From Apostichopus japonicus (taxonomy: Eukaryota > Echinodermata > Holothuroidea > Aspidochirotida > Stichopodidae): a stretch of DNA of 64,000 nucleotides. This document shows, piece after piece, positions 11,733 through 22,433 of this stretch. How positions within the stretch are numbered: the stretch's first letter is position 1; every line of letters starts with the position of its first letter. The notes under the pieces were generated by a model. The model saw nothing but the letters and a program-made list of their open reading frames with translations, was not told the DNA's origin and searched no databases. The stretch covers positions 60,001 to 124,000 of the forward strand of contig NC_092566.1 in the NCBI RefSeq assembly GCF_037975245.1. Direction: 5' to 3'. The translations under genes and the position numbers were made by a program.

Positions 11733-13164
11733 AGAACTGTGATAGCAAGCAGATGATGCCTTGGAGAAAGTATGGTTGGGAACTCTCTCAGCATCCAGGT
11801 TTATGTTTGGAATTGAGCTAATTATTTCTACATTAATTTGTTCATTTTTCGATTTATGTCAAAGTTTATTTATCTTTTTGTTGATACCGCTATGCCTATG
11901 TGAAACCAATGTGACAGAGTAAGGTTGACTGCACAGTAGGGACTATTACTACAAATGTTGGTGCTTGTAAGGTTATTATTGAAGCCGAATATAGTTTCTT
12001 TAATCTGGTCGACCTTAATTAATGAACATGAAAAAATGGCTGATGATACTAAACACATTGGTAGAGCAGAAGCTTGAAGTTGAAAACCATGATTATAGTT
12101 ACACCATTGAATTTATGTAGGCAATATGTTAATCACATAGCCTTTTGTTCCTTCTTGATTTTCTTCACTGTTATCTGCACTTGTGTTAATGAGTAACTGA
12201 CTTTTACTCCCTACCCTCTTCCATTAGTCCTCTCTTTGTCCCTCTACAGTTTATCTCCTACCTCTCCTCTTCCCCCTGTTGGTTTTTTTTTCTTCTCTCC
12301 ATCCCTTGTCTACTATTCCTCTTACATCTATCTCTTTTGTGTTCACCCTGCACCTTGACCTGTCTGTACTCTGTGCATGTATTTGTAACTTGTCTTTCAG
12401 CCTCTGAAGAAGGTCCTGCTAGGATCGTAACATTAGGCCCTCTTACCTTTATGTCACATTCTCTTAAACAGGCTCTTCAGTGGATAAGCAGTTTACTAAC
12501 AGTTTTGTTTTTATTTTGACATTCATAATAAAAATAGATGTAGAGCAGGTTTTGTACATAGGTGCCATAGTATTTTGTAAGATACCAAATGCAGAAACTG
12601 CTTAATAAAATTTGAACATAAACTTATTCTGTTACTTACACTCTTGTAATGAGCCAAAGTTATCAGGAAGGCAACAAGACAGTGTAAAACCTTAGACCTA
12701 CATGATAAAGAAGCTTTGATGACCAGTTCTTGTGCCTATATAAACTTAGTCAAGCAGTTTCTGCCATTGACATTAAGCATGAGTGAAAGAAAAAGTCACA
12801 GTGATGCAAAGATCACTCAGCTACTATCTAACGAACAGACTAAATGAGCCAGAAAAGTTTACTTTGTAGCTTTGTATTTTACCTCATTCTCTAAGAAGAG
12901 TGATATTTGAAGTATTTTGGTGATTGTAGCTACATGCCATCTAAGCACATTGTGTTAAGCTGCTGCATTATTGATGTTCTCGTTTATATGTTTCAAAATG
13001 AAAGTAATTTTTTGCAGTGATGTCAGTTTTAACATTAACATGTCATTTGCTTTTTTATTGTTTACTTTTTATGTATTTGAATTGACCAACAAAAGACTGT
13101 TAGGATCAGCAAATATATCATCTCTACTTTAAATAATAGATATGGGTGGACTTTGTCATTTCAG
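11733..13164 (+). other. PEX3 intron remainder
   Basis: This unique AT-rich sequence includes a pyrimidine-rich segment around 12200-12330 and ends in the acceptor gtcatttcag at 13155-13164. No exon, RNA or element was recognised. Confidence 0.55.
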
Positions 13165-13306
13165 TGTTGCTGGCAGGAAACATGGTACATCCTTTGAGTC
13201 GGTACATGATGGGAGCAGAGGGTGGGAATCAGTCATCCTGCAAGTTGGCATCAAGTCAAGAATCCATTCATCGTATCATGCAGGAAACCAGAGACGTTAT
13301 TGAGAG
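13165..13306 (+). CDS. PEX3: PEX3 coding exon
   Basis: The 142-nt exon encodes VLLAGNMVHPLSRYMMG, then a variable linker AEGGNQSSCKLASSQ, then ESIHRIMQETRDVIE plus two bases. This matches the peroxin-3 region with a conserved LL.HYMM-like motif, a variable loop and a helix of the form KLLNETRDMLES. The acceptor is tttcag. The donor is gttaga (13307), acceptable but not strong; the frame would stay open beyond it to 13604, but the phase with the next exon (AG|T) and the family alignment require splicing here. Confidence 0.92.
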
Positions 13307-13489
13307 GTTAGAGTCATGTTCATCTAAATTTGATTACGGTATCACTAGTATACTACTACCAGTAGGTCAAACTTTTTTCTGGGAAGCAAAAATGGAACTC
13401 CTTTATGGAGTGTACTACTTGACAAATATGATACTCGTTGGCAAGTTGACATTGACTTTAACAACTCAAACTCTGGGAATAACTCAAGG

Positions 13490-13905
13490 GATTGCCAAAC
13501 ATCAGGTTTTCAGTAGTATCCCTACTAGTCTACTTAGTAGGGTTAGCACTGAATCTGTAGTTCAGGGTTTCATTGCCTTGACTAAATCTCTACAGAAGGG
13601 CTGACCCAAGCCTCAGGTTCTCAGTATCTTTACTAGTCTACTAAGTAGTACTAAACCTCTACTCAAGGGCTGACTCAAGCCTCAGGTTTTCAGAATCTTT
13701 ACTAGTCTACTGAGTAGCAATAAATCTCTACTCAAGGGCTTAGCCAAGCCTCAGGTTCTCATTATCTTTACTAGTCTACTGAGCAGCACTAAATCTCTAC
13801 TCCAGGGCTGACCCAAGCCTCAGGTTTTCAGTATCTTTACTAGTCTACTGAGTAGCAATAAACCTCTACTCAAGGGCTGACCCAAGCCTCAGGTTTTCAA
13901 GCTAA
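13490..13905 (+). repeat. 69-bp minisatellite, about 6 units, in a PEX3 intron
   Basis: The unit runs gctgacccaagcctcaggtt, ttcagtatctttactagtct and actgagtagcaataaatctctactcaagg, about 69 bp. The first two units (13490-13605) are degenerate and the later ones well preserved. Each unit contains the short inverted repeat ctact-g-agtag. The array lies in the intron between exons 13165-13306 and 16303-16422. Confidence 0.88.
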
Positions 13906-13969
13906 CTGAATAATTGTAGCTTTGATGAATAGCATACTTGGTATGTTTGTGCCCCTTAGTAAGTTCGCA

Positions 13970-14265
13970 GCTGCTTCTGTTATTGATGAAGGTCAAAGGT
14001 CAAGTGAGGTGAAAAGATTTTAAAGTCTAAAATTCTAAACTGGATAATTCCAAAAGTAAAACTGAATAGCAAGAGGTCAAAGGTAACATGAGGTTAACAG
14101 ATTTCAAAGTCTGAATATAGGAAATTACATTCACTGTGATGAGTTCTAAGACGTCAAGAGTCAATATAGGTGAGATGTCTGAGTCCATTTTTAAACTTCA
14201 AATGTAAAGCTGCAAAGAACTTCATACTTGGTATAATAGTGCCCCAGTGCTGAGTTTTCCTTTGC
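13970..14265 (+). repeat. Dispersed AGGTCA-rich intronic repeat, copy 2
   Basis: This copy contains 'gaaggtcaaaggtcaagtgaggt', 'gtctaaaattctaaactggataattc' and 'cttcatacttggtata', the same word order as the copy at 1640-1990. A perfect AGGTCAAAGGTCA stands at 13990-14002 and a near copy at 14074-14086. Confidence 0.6.
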
Positions 14266-14305
14266 CATATTTTGCTTTTAGTGAACATAGTTTGGTCAAC
14301 ATCAG

Positions 14306-14425
14306 TTGAGTTTGTAAAGGTACTCCATACAATACAGTCAGAAGGGAAATCAGCTTTAGAGATTGAGTTTGTAAAGGTACTCCATACAATACAGTCAGAA
14401 GGGGAAATCAGCTTTAGAGATTGAT
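14306..14425 (+). repeat. About 60-bp tandem duplication
   Basis: Two nearly identical head-to-tail copies read gagtttgtaaaggtactcca, then tacaatacagtcagaagggg and aaatcagctttagagatt. The second differs by one extra G. It looks like a young intronic duplication. Confidence 0.9.
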
Positions 14426-16302
14426 ACCCTTGTCGTGTTGGGTAACTTGTCCCTTGTCAATTTTTTTGTCTGTTAAAGAGTCAACAGGTTATCTTAAAGC
14501 AGCATTTTGCTTTTTGTCGCCGTTTTCCACTCTTTTGACAAGTCCATCGAATTTTTTACATATATCAATCACAAAACAGCAAACTAAGATATTAGCCAAG
14601 TTTTTTCCCTGCCAAAAGCGTTAATTGGCGAGTATTTAAGGACATTGCAGATATTGAGAAAAGTGTCCACCGACAAATTACACATTTAATAAAAATCGCA
14701 TACAGTTCCCCCAACCCACTAGTTTGAATTCAACCAATCAGAGATGCAGGTTAAAATATGAGCCGTTGCTAAAAATAGATTCAAAACGTCGAGTTGGTAA
14801 CTTGGTACAACCAGCGAGCTGGACTCTAACAGCTCCCTGGTACAACTGCCATAGACAATCTACACGATCAAGCATGGTGTTGTATTACGTATTGGCCAAT
14901 GACGTTCGTAGCTTTTAAATATTCATATTATGGGCGAGGTTTATTTGGATCGCAATGGAAAATATCTTCGAGAAAAAAAAGTTGAAATGTGTAAATTTTT
15001 CGACTTCATTGCCACCATTTGAAGTAAGATTTGAATAGATAAGTTAGTTATGTATGTCGTTATGGTATCATGGAATCAGTGAGGTTGAGATAAACCATAG
15101 AAAAGGACGCAAAATGCTGCTTTAAGTGAGCTCAAAATTGTCCTTATACTCAGTGATGTACATTAGATGATTTCAAGGAAAGTTAAAATATTTAAATATT
15201 TTTTTACATTATTTATATAATACTGTGAATATGCCATGCCTTATCACTCTCATTCATTCATAACGATTCTTACCAATAAGGTTAAAGAAAATGTGTTGTT
15301 AGAGAATCTATAGACTGTGCTTTCTAGATATGGAAACACTTTAGCATAAAATTGTACATCTAAAACTGTTGTCAGTGACTTACAGTAATTGGTTGAGGCA
15401 CAAAGCTGCCAACTACTACTGTTTTGCAGTATTTTGTACAGGAACTCATGATAAATACAAGTATATGGGTTTTCCCCAAAGAATACAAGTTCTCAAAGAA
15501 AATAGTAATAATAGTAAATGCCTGGAAAAGAATAGCTGTGCTAATAGAACAATCATTTAGCGACCTAACTTGGTCCTTAGAATTTCCCTAGTAACCATGC
15601 TAATGGTTTATCATAGATGTGTACATGGTTGTTTAAATTGCAGTTTGTGGTAAACTTGAAGCAAGTTCATATTGTACTCTGAGTTTGTCAATATCCAATC
15701 TCAGTGGGAATTAAGTGCCAGAAATGGTTGGCTCTTGGCACAAGCTGTTCGAAATGTCTATTGATATCACAACCTACACTGTTAGCGGCAAGTGAACTTT
15801 TATTTTTTGGTGATTAGATGTTTAGTCATTCATTCCAAATGGTAGTTTAAAAACTTGTTATCAACTGTTTTGATAAGTACCAGCCATAAAGTATATTTGA
15901 CTGGTTTGATTTTTGCAAACAGAGTACTAACTAGTTCTATATCTAGCTATTCATTCCTGTTTATTTATAATTGAATGATTTAATTTTCTGTTCTTAAAAT
16001 ATTGTTTGCAGGGCTTCTACATGTATTTTGCCACAATACTGGTTTTGTAGGGAAAATACAGGATTTAGAACACTCACTTACCATATATCTAAATGCATTA
16101 TCGTCCAGTTATACGCTCAAATTGGTCAAGTCTTGCCATAGGGGGTGTGGCTATCATCCATCCAGGCCCTGACTCCTCCTTCTTCTTTTGACCATTCATA
16201 TGGAAAGTTGCCTCCATTTATGCATTTAAACTTCCTTCATCTTTTGTATTGAATTATTTGTTAGAGCAGGTTAAATTCAACATTTTTGTCTTCTTCACAC
16301 AG
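14426..16302 (+). other. PEX3 intron remainder
   Basis: This is unique intronic sequence in which several short open frames look random. A segment around 14640-15010 is somewhat richer in CpG and might be an old insertion, but no ends were found. The acceptor is ttcttcacacag at 16291-16302. Confidence 0.5.
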
Positions 16303-16422
16303 TAATGACTTTTGCCTAGTACTAAACAATTGCCTTGATATAGCCTTCAGTAGGCTCCTTGACAATATGGCACATTTCTTCAGACCGTCTGTTCAAGGGG
16401 AGCTCAGCAACAGAGATTTCAA
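16303..16422 (+). CDS. PEX3: PEX3 coding exon with the family signature
   Basis: The 120-nt exon encodes [20 protein letters not shown] followed by [19 protein letters not shown]. The block [14 protein letters not shown] is the strongest peroxin-3 signature in the window and settles the gene identity. Phase is 2 in (AG|T, Ser) and 2 out (AA|C, Asn). The donor gtaagc is strong. The segment after FFRP is the region where vertebrate PEX3 has a loop, and here it is slightly shorter. Confidence 0.96.
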
Positions 16423-18224
16423 GTAAGCCAACATTCAGAGAATAATATAATACAGCACTTGTATTTTATGTATTGGTCTCTAGTTTCAGTTTCCATAAAT
16501 GCTTAAGCCTTTGTGAAAACTTATATTTGACTGATGAACGAGGAATATCCTCTATGCACCTTGGTGATTTAGCATGCAATATTTAACACTGTTTACTACA
16601 TAACAACATATGAATTTTCACAAGTTTTGTACCAAAAGTAAACATGAAGGAAGCAGGTCTGAAGAAATACAGTAGATGCACTCTGATAAAGTTGTCTTGT
16701 ATTTTTCTTCAAATTTACATTGAATTTTGTATTTCAAAAATATTTAAAACTTCAGTTCATCCATTGATGCAGCTTGTATTGGTTTCATATGGCATAACCA
16801 TGTTCTTAATTCTTCAAAATATTTTAAGCACAGCTTTGGTTTTGTTCAATAAATAGCTTATTATTGGGGATGGGATCAAGTGAGATTTCAATCAAATCAG
16901 CTCAGTATCACAAATCTCAACCAAAGTATGTCATAGTTGATACCAACTACAAAGGGACGGAGTCACAGATGCATATTAATGAGTGAGGTGGTTAAATGTC
17001 AAGCAATTAATTAAAGAGCAATTGCTTTAATTTGAAGCAACTTTGTTCGTCACAGCTGCACTGCAGTGATGTTGAATAAGGTGCCTTTGCCTACCTCAGT
17101 ATTTGAGAAAGTGGTCAGATGCTAGGGTATACACTCTTGTACATCGGATGGATGGGGACATTAAATGGTGGTCCTGGGAGCATAAAAGGGAGCGAATTCA
17201 CACCTCTGCCTCGTTATCCTCTGTACACTTATCGAAAAGAGAAGGCTTGGAACAACCCTGGTGTTCATCCACAATCTAACACGGATAGGGTCTCAAATAA
17301 GCTACTGTAAGGATTCCTGATCCTTGGGTCTCTAAACTTAACTAAAAGATAGAATCTCAACTTTGGTTTCCATTTGTTCAGATAATTTCACCATTTGGAA
17401 TATATCTGCATTCTTTCCCAATCTTCATATTTAAGAAACCAGCACTCTGAATGTAAGTTTGCATTTCCGGTTCAAGAAGCAACTCAGTTCTAATAATCTC
17501 CATGGTTTAAACTTCATACTTGATATACACCCTTCCTTCGTACAGCACCATTGTTCAGTTGTAGTGGACAATGCAAAAACTGAAAACCTTTCAAATATGA
17601 TAGATAAGATTCATACTTGATGAAAATTTGTATTTGGTATGTAAGCCACATCAGTTATTGCAATAGATTTGGTATGTGGTCAAACCCTGTGTTATGAATA
17701 GCTTAAAAGGGATAGTCCCAGATTAAAGAGGACAGATTAATGAGTGATAGATTAAAGAGGAACACATTCTAAGCATCCTGGTGAAATGTCCATTCAATTC
17801 CTTTGAACAGTTTTTGAGATAACATTTGAAGTTGAAACATTTTGGAGCAGAAATGAACTTGAAGCAAGTAGATGTGATGTTGCAGAAGTATCCTAACAAT
17901 TTTGTTTCTCTTCTAACTTTAATTACAACAAATTGGGATGCATCTCAGTATGAATACATACAGTCATTGGTATATATTCTAAATTTCACATCACCTTAGG
18001 TGAAGTAAAAATTCAATCCAAGGTCAAAGCAATGGAGTGAAAATATAGTAAAATAAAATATTCAATGTCAGTTTGCAACTATGACATCACACTGGTTTGC
18101 TTTAAGTTCACTTTACTAACAACAATTTTGTAAAGTTTGCTTGAAAGAGTAGCATGTTTACCATAACTGCTCAATATTAGTGTCCAGATAGTACTTAAAA
18201 TAAATATTTAATCTACATTTTCAG
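16423..18224 (+). other. PEX3 intron without a large tandem array
   Basis: This 1.8-kb intron is the only one of the six without an obvious minisatellite. It holds a diverged copy of the dispersed 'cttcatacttgatat' family at 17505-17690, and otherwise unique AT-rich DNA. The acceptor is acattttcag at 18215-18224. Confidence 0.6.
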
Positions 18225-18321
18225 CCCTTACAAGACCCAGTTACCACTGGCTAAAGTTATCCCAATGATGAATGCACAGATATTTACTCTATGCTCAGAT
18301 GCTCCTAATCAATTTGTTCAG
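18225..18321 (+). CDS. PEX3: PEX3 coding exon bordering the 90-bp array
   Basis: The 97-nt exon completes Asn and encodes PYKTQLPLAKVIPMMNAQIF followed by TLCSDAPNQFVQ. It corresponds to the peroxin-3 segment LPLAKIIPIVNGQI...C....S.FVQ. The donor CAG|gtatgt is at 18319-18327. The 90-bp minisatellite begins at this same dinucleotide, so the first repeat unit contains the working splice donor. Confidence 0.95.
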
Positions 18322-21300
18322 GTATGTATAACATCCATCACAATGAGGTTAAGCCTTTCAAAGCAAGTATGTGGAACATTGTTCGTACATGAAGTAAGCA
18401 CTTTAATATAGGTATGTACAACATCCATCACAATGAGGTTAAGCCTTTCAAAGCAAGTATGTGGAACATTGTTCGTACATGAAGTAAGCACTTTAATATA
18501 GGTATGTACAACATCCATCACAATGAGCATACGCCTTTCAATGCAAGTATGTGGAACATTGTTCATACATGAAGTAAGCACTTTAATATAGGTATGTACA
18601 ACATCCATCACAATGAGGATAAGTCTTTCAATGCAAGTATGTGGAGCATTGTTCATACATGAAGTAAGCACTTTAATATAGGTATGTACAACATCCATCA
18701 CAATGAGGTTAAGCCTTTCGATGCAAGTATGTGGAGCATTGTTCATACATGAAGTAAGCACTTTAATATAGGTATGTACAACATCCATCACAAGGAGGAT
18801 AAGTCTTTCAATGCAAGTATGTGGAGCATTGTTCATACATGAAGTAAGCACTTTAATATAGGTATGTACAACATCCATCACAATGAGCATACGCCTTTCA
18901 ATGCAAGTATGTGGAGCATTGTCCATACATGAAGTGAGCACTTTAATATAGGTATGTACAACATCCATCACAATGAGGATAAGTCTTTCAATGCAAGTAT
19001 GTGGAGCATTGTTTATACATGAAGTGAGCACTTTAATATAGGTATGTACAACATCCATCACAATGAGGATAAGTCTTTCGATGCAAGTATGTGGAGCATT
19101 GTTCATACATGAAGTAAGCACTTTAATATAGGTATGTACAACATCCATCACAATGAGGATAAGTCTTTCGATGCAAGTATGTGGAGCATTGTTCATACAT
19201 GAAGTAAGCACTTTAATATAGGTATGTACAACATCCATCACAAGGAGGATAAGTCTTTCGAGGCAAGTATGTGGAACATTGTTCATACATGAAGTGAGCA
19301 CTTTAATATAGGTATGTACAACATCCATCACAATGAGGATAAGTCTTTGATGCAAGTATGTGGAGCATTGTTCATACATGAAGTGAGCACTTTAATATAG
19401 GTATGTACAACATCCATCACAATGAGGATAAGTCTTTCGATGCAAGTATGTGGAGCATTGTTCATACATGAAGTAAGCACTTTAATATAGGTATGTACAA
19501 CATCCATCACAAGGAGGATAAGTCTTTGATGCAAGTATGTGGAGCATTGTTCATACATGAAGTGAGCACTTTAATATAGGTATGTACAACATCCATCACA
19601 AGGAGGATAAGTCTTTCGATGCAAGTATGTGGAACATTGTTCATACATGAAGTGAGCACTTTAATATAGGTATGTACAACATCCATCACAATGAGGATAA
19701 GTCTTTGATGCAAGTATGTGGAGCATTGTTCATACATGAAGTGAGCACTTTAATATAGGTATGTACAACATCCATCACAATGAGGATAAGCCTTTCAATG
19801 CAAGTATGTGGAGCATTGTTCATACATGAAGTAAGCACTTTAATATAGGTATGTACAACATGCATCACAATGAGGATAAGCCTTTCGATGCAAGTATGTG
19901 GAACATTGTTCGTACATGAAGTAAGCACTTTAATATAGGTATGTACAACATCCATCACAAGGAGGATAAGTCTTTCGATGCAAGTATGTGGAACATTGTT
20001 CATACATGAAGTGAGCACTTTAATATAGGTATGTACAACATGCATCACAATGAGGATAAGCCTTTCGATGCAAGTATGTGGAACATTGTTCATACATGAA
20101 GTAAGCACTTTAATATAGGTATGTACAACATCCATCACAATGAGGATAAGTCTTTGATGCAAGTATGTGGAGCATTGTTCATACATGAAGTGAGCACTTT
20201 AATATAGGTATGTACAGCATCCATCACAATGAGGATAAGCCTTTCAATGCAAGTATGTGGAGCATTGTTCATACATGAAGTAAGCACTTTAATATAGGTA
20301 TGTACAACATGCATCACAATGAGGATAAGCCTTTCGATGCAAGTATGTGGAACATTGTTCGTACATGAAGTAAGCACTTTAATATAGGTATGTACAACAT
20401 GCATCACAATGAGGATAAGCCTTTCGATGCAAGTATGTGGAGCATTGTTCATACATGAAGTAAGCACTTTAATATAGGTATGTACAACATCCATCACAAT
20501 GAGGATAAGCCTTTCGATGCAAGTATGTGGAACATTGTTCATACATGAAGTAAGCACTTTAATATAGGTATGTACAACATCCATCACAATGAGGATAAGT
20601 CTTTCGATGCAAGTATGTGGAGCATTGTTCATACATGAAGTAAGCACTTTAATATAGGTGTGTACAACATCCATCACAATGAGGTTAAGCCTTTCGATGC
20701 AAGTATGTGGAACATTGTTCATACATGAAGTAAGCACTTTAATATAGGTATGTACAACATGCATCACAATGAGGATAAGTCTTTCAATGCAAGTATGTGG
20801 AGCATTGTTCGTACACGAAGTAAGCACTTTAATATAGGTATGTACAACATCCATCACAATGAGGATAAGCCTTTCGATGCAAGTATGTGGAGCATTGTCC
20901 ATACACGAAGTAAGCATTTTAATATAGGTATGTACAACATCCATCACAAGGAGGTTAAGCCTTTCAATGCAAGTATGTGGAACATTGTTCATACATGAAG
21001 TAAGCACTTTAATATAGGTATGTACAACATCCATCACAATGAGGTTAAGCCTTTCGATGCAAGTATGTGGAACATTGTTCATACATGAAGTAAGCACTTT
21101 AATATAGGTATGTACAACATCCATCACAATGAGGATAAGCCTTTCGATGCAAGTATGTGGAGCATTGTTCATACATGAAGTAAGCACTTTAATATCAGTA
21201 TGTACAACATCCATCACAATGAGGATAAGCCTTTCGATGCAAGTATGTGGAGCATTGTTCATACATGAAGTAAGCACTTTAATATAGGTATGTACAACAT

Positions 21301-21870
21301 CCATCACAAGGAGGATAAGCCTTTCGATGCAAGTATGTGGAACATTGTTCATACATGAAGTAAGCACTTTAATATAGGTATGTACAATATCCATCACAAG
21401 GAGGTTAAGCCTTTCGATGCAAGTATGTGGAGCATTGTTCATACATGAAGTGAGCACTTTAATATAGGTATGTACAACATCCATCACAATGAGGATAAGT
21501 CTTTCAATGCAAGTATGTGGAACATTGTTCGTACATGAAGTAAGCATTTTAATATAGGTATGTACAACATCCATCACAATGAGGTTAAGCCTTTCAATGC
21601 AAGTATGTGGAACATTGTTCATACATGAAGTAAGCACTTTAATATAGGTATGTACAATATCCATCACAAGGAGGATAAGTCTTTCAATGCAAGTATGTGG
21701 AACATTGTTCATACATGAAGTGAGCACTTTAATATAGGGATGTACAACATCCATCACAATGAGGTTAAGCCTTTTGATGCAAGTATGTGGAGCGTTCATC
21801 TTTTGTATGGTTAGCACTTTAATGTAGGTATGTGGAGCATTGATCATACACGTAGATGAGCACTTTATTA
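18322..21870 (+). repeat. 90-bp minisatellite, about 39 units, starting at a PEX3 splice donor
   Basis: Each unit begins ggtatgtacaacatccatca and continues through caatgaggataagcctttcg, atgcaagtatgtggaacatt, gttcatacatgaagtaagca and ctttaatata, 90 bp. A few units have 89 bp (loss of one base in tctttga). Unit starts fall at 18321, 18411, 18501, 18591 and so on. Variable sites (gaggtt/gaggat/gagcat, aacatt/agcatt, gtaagc/gtgagc, ccatca/gcatca) occur in blocks. Units become degenerate at 21790-21870. The 30-codon period keeps - strand frames open for up to 602 codons, which I reject as coding. The array occupies most of the last PEX3 intron. Confidence 0.97.
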
Positions 21871-22343
21871 CAGTATTCATTGTACGCGAAGAGGGTATGC
21901 ACTTAAGTTTAGGCATGGAAGTATTGTGAGGTATGTATATCATCCATTACACATGAAGATAAGGTCAACTATCAGTGACTGCTGATGTGTGTTCACCTTC
22001 TAGGTGATAATTTAATCTTCAAAATGGTATAAATATGTCAACATTTTCTGTATGTTTACTGGCTTATGTATAAATACAAGCATCATATTTCAAATTTAAG
22101 TGCATCAAGGTGCTTTGAATGAATAGACAACAAGATAACAAAATGCAACCTTTATAGTTTACTTGGTTCCAAATCACCATTTTTGGAATAATATTATGGT
22201 TGTGTTAAAAGACTTTGATATCACAACTTTGGTCAGATATCTAAAATATAAATGACTTGACAGTTATAGTAGTGTTCTGACCATTCTCAGAAAAATTGGC
22301 CTATGTTCATAGAAACTAATCAATGTATTGAATTTAATTGCAG
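21871..22343 (+). other. Last PEX3 intron, unique 3' part
   Basis: This AT-rich unique sequence between the 90-bp array and the acceptor tttaattgcag (22333-22343) shows no other feature. Confidence 0.6.
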
Positions 22344-22433
22344 GAACTGCTGTTGGTACCTTTCATGAAAGACTTTGCAGCCAACATTTACGAATCATTC
22401 AGTCAAGTCAAGATTCATAGAGCAGATCCCTGA
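22344..22433 (+). CDS. PEX3: PEX3 terminal coding exon
   Basis: The 90-nt terminal coding segment encodes ELLLVPFMKDFAANIYESFS followed by QVKIHRADP and the stop TGA (22431-22433). It matches the peroxin-3 C-terminus (DLL....VKDFAANVYEAFS). Phase is 0 in, consistent with the CAG|gtatgt donor before it. The protein ends about ten residues after the conserved FS, similar to vertebrate length. Confidence 0.95.
   Translation, partial: ELLLVPFMKDFAANIYESFSQVKIHRADP

Larger units (their letters stand above)
937..22433 (+). other. PEX3: PEX3 gene, 3' portion (seven coding exons)
   Basis: This is the gene-level entry. Seven GT-AG exons (76, 55, 95, 142, 120, 97 and 90 nt) join without any frame break into 224 residues plus a stop, about the C-terminal 60 percent of a roughly 370-residue peroxin-3. 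Family hallmarks seen in the translation are PDVQQEYL, LLLDGITDL, the very conserved [31 protein letters not shown] and the C-terminal FMKDFAANIYESFS. Known role of the family: an integral peroxisomal membrane protein whose cytosolic domain docks PEX19 carrying membrane-protein cargo; it is needed for peroxisome biogenesis. The N-terminal membrane anchor is encoded upstream of this window. The introns are 7.9, 0.8, 3.3, 3.0, 1.8 and 4.0 kb, and all but the fifth contain tandem arrays. Nothing suggests a pseudogene: the phases, splice sites and stop are intact. Confidence 0.95.

Noticed and set aside
13307-13604. Extension of the PEX3 exon into the open frame after 13306
   Set aside because: Peroxin-3 similarity stops at the GAGAG|gt donor, and only splicing there gives the right phase with the exon at 16303.
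20135-21943. 602-codon and 353-codon minus-strand frames with a 30-residue repeat
   Set aside because: They follow exactly from the 90-bp minisatellite (period divisible by three), lie antisense in a PEX3 intron, and have no start, stop or domain logic.
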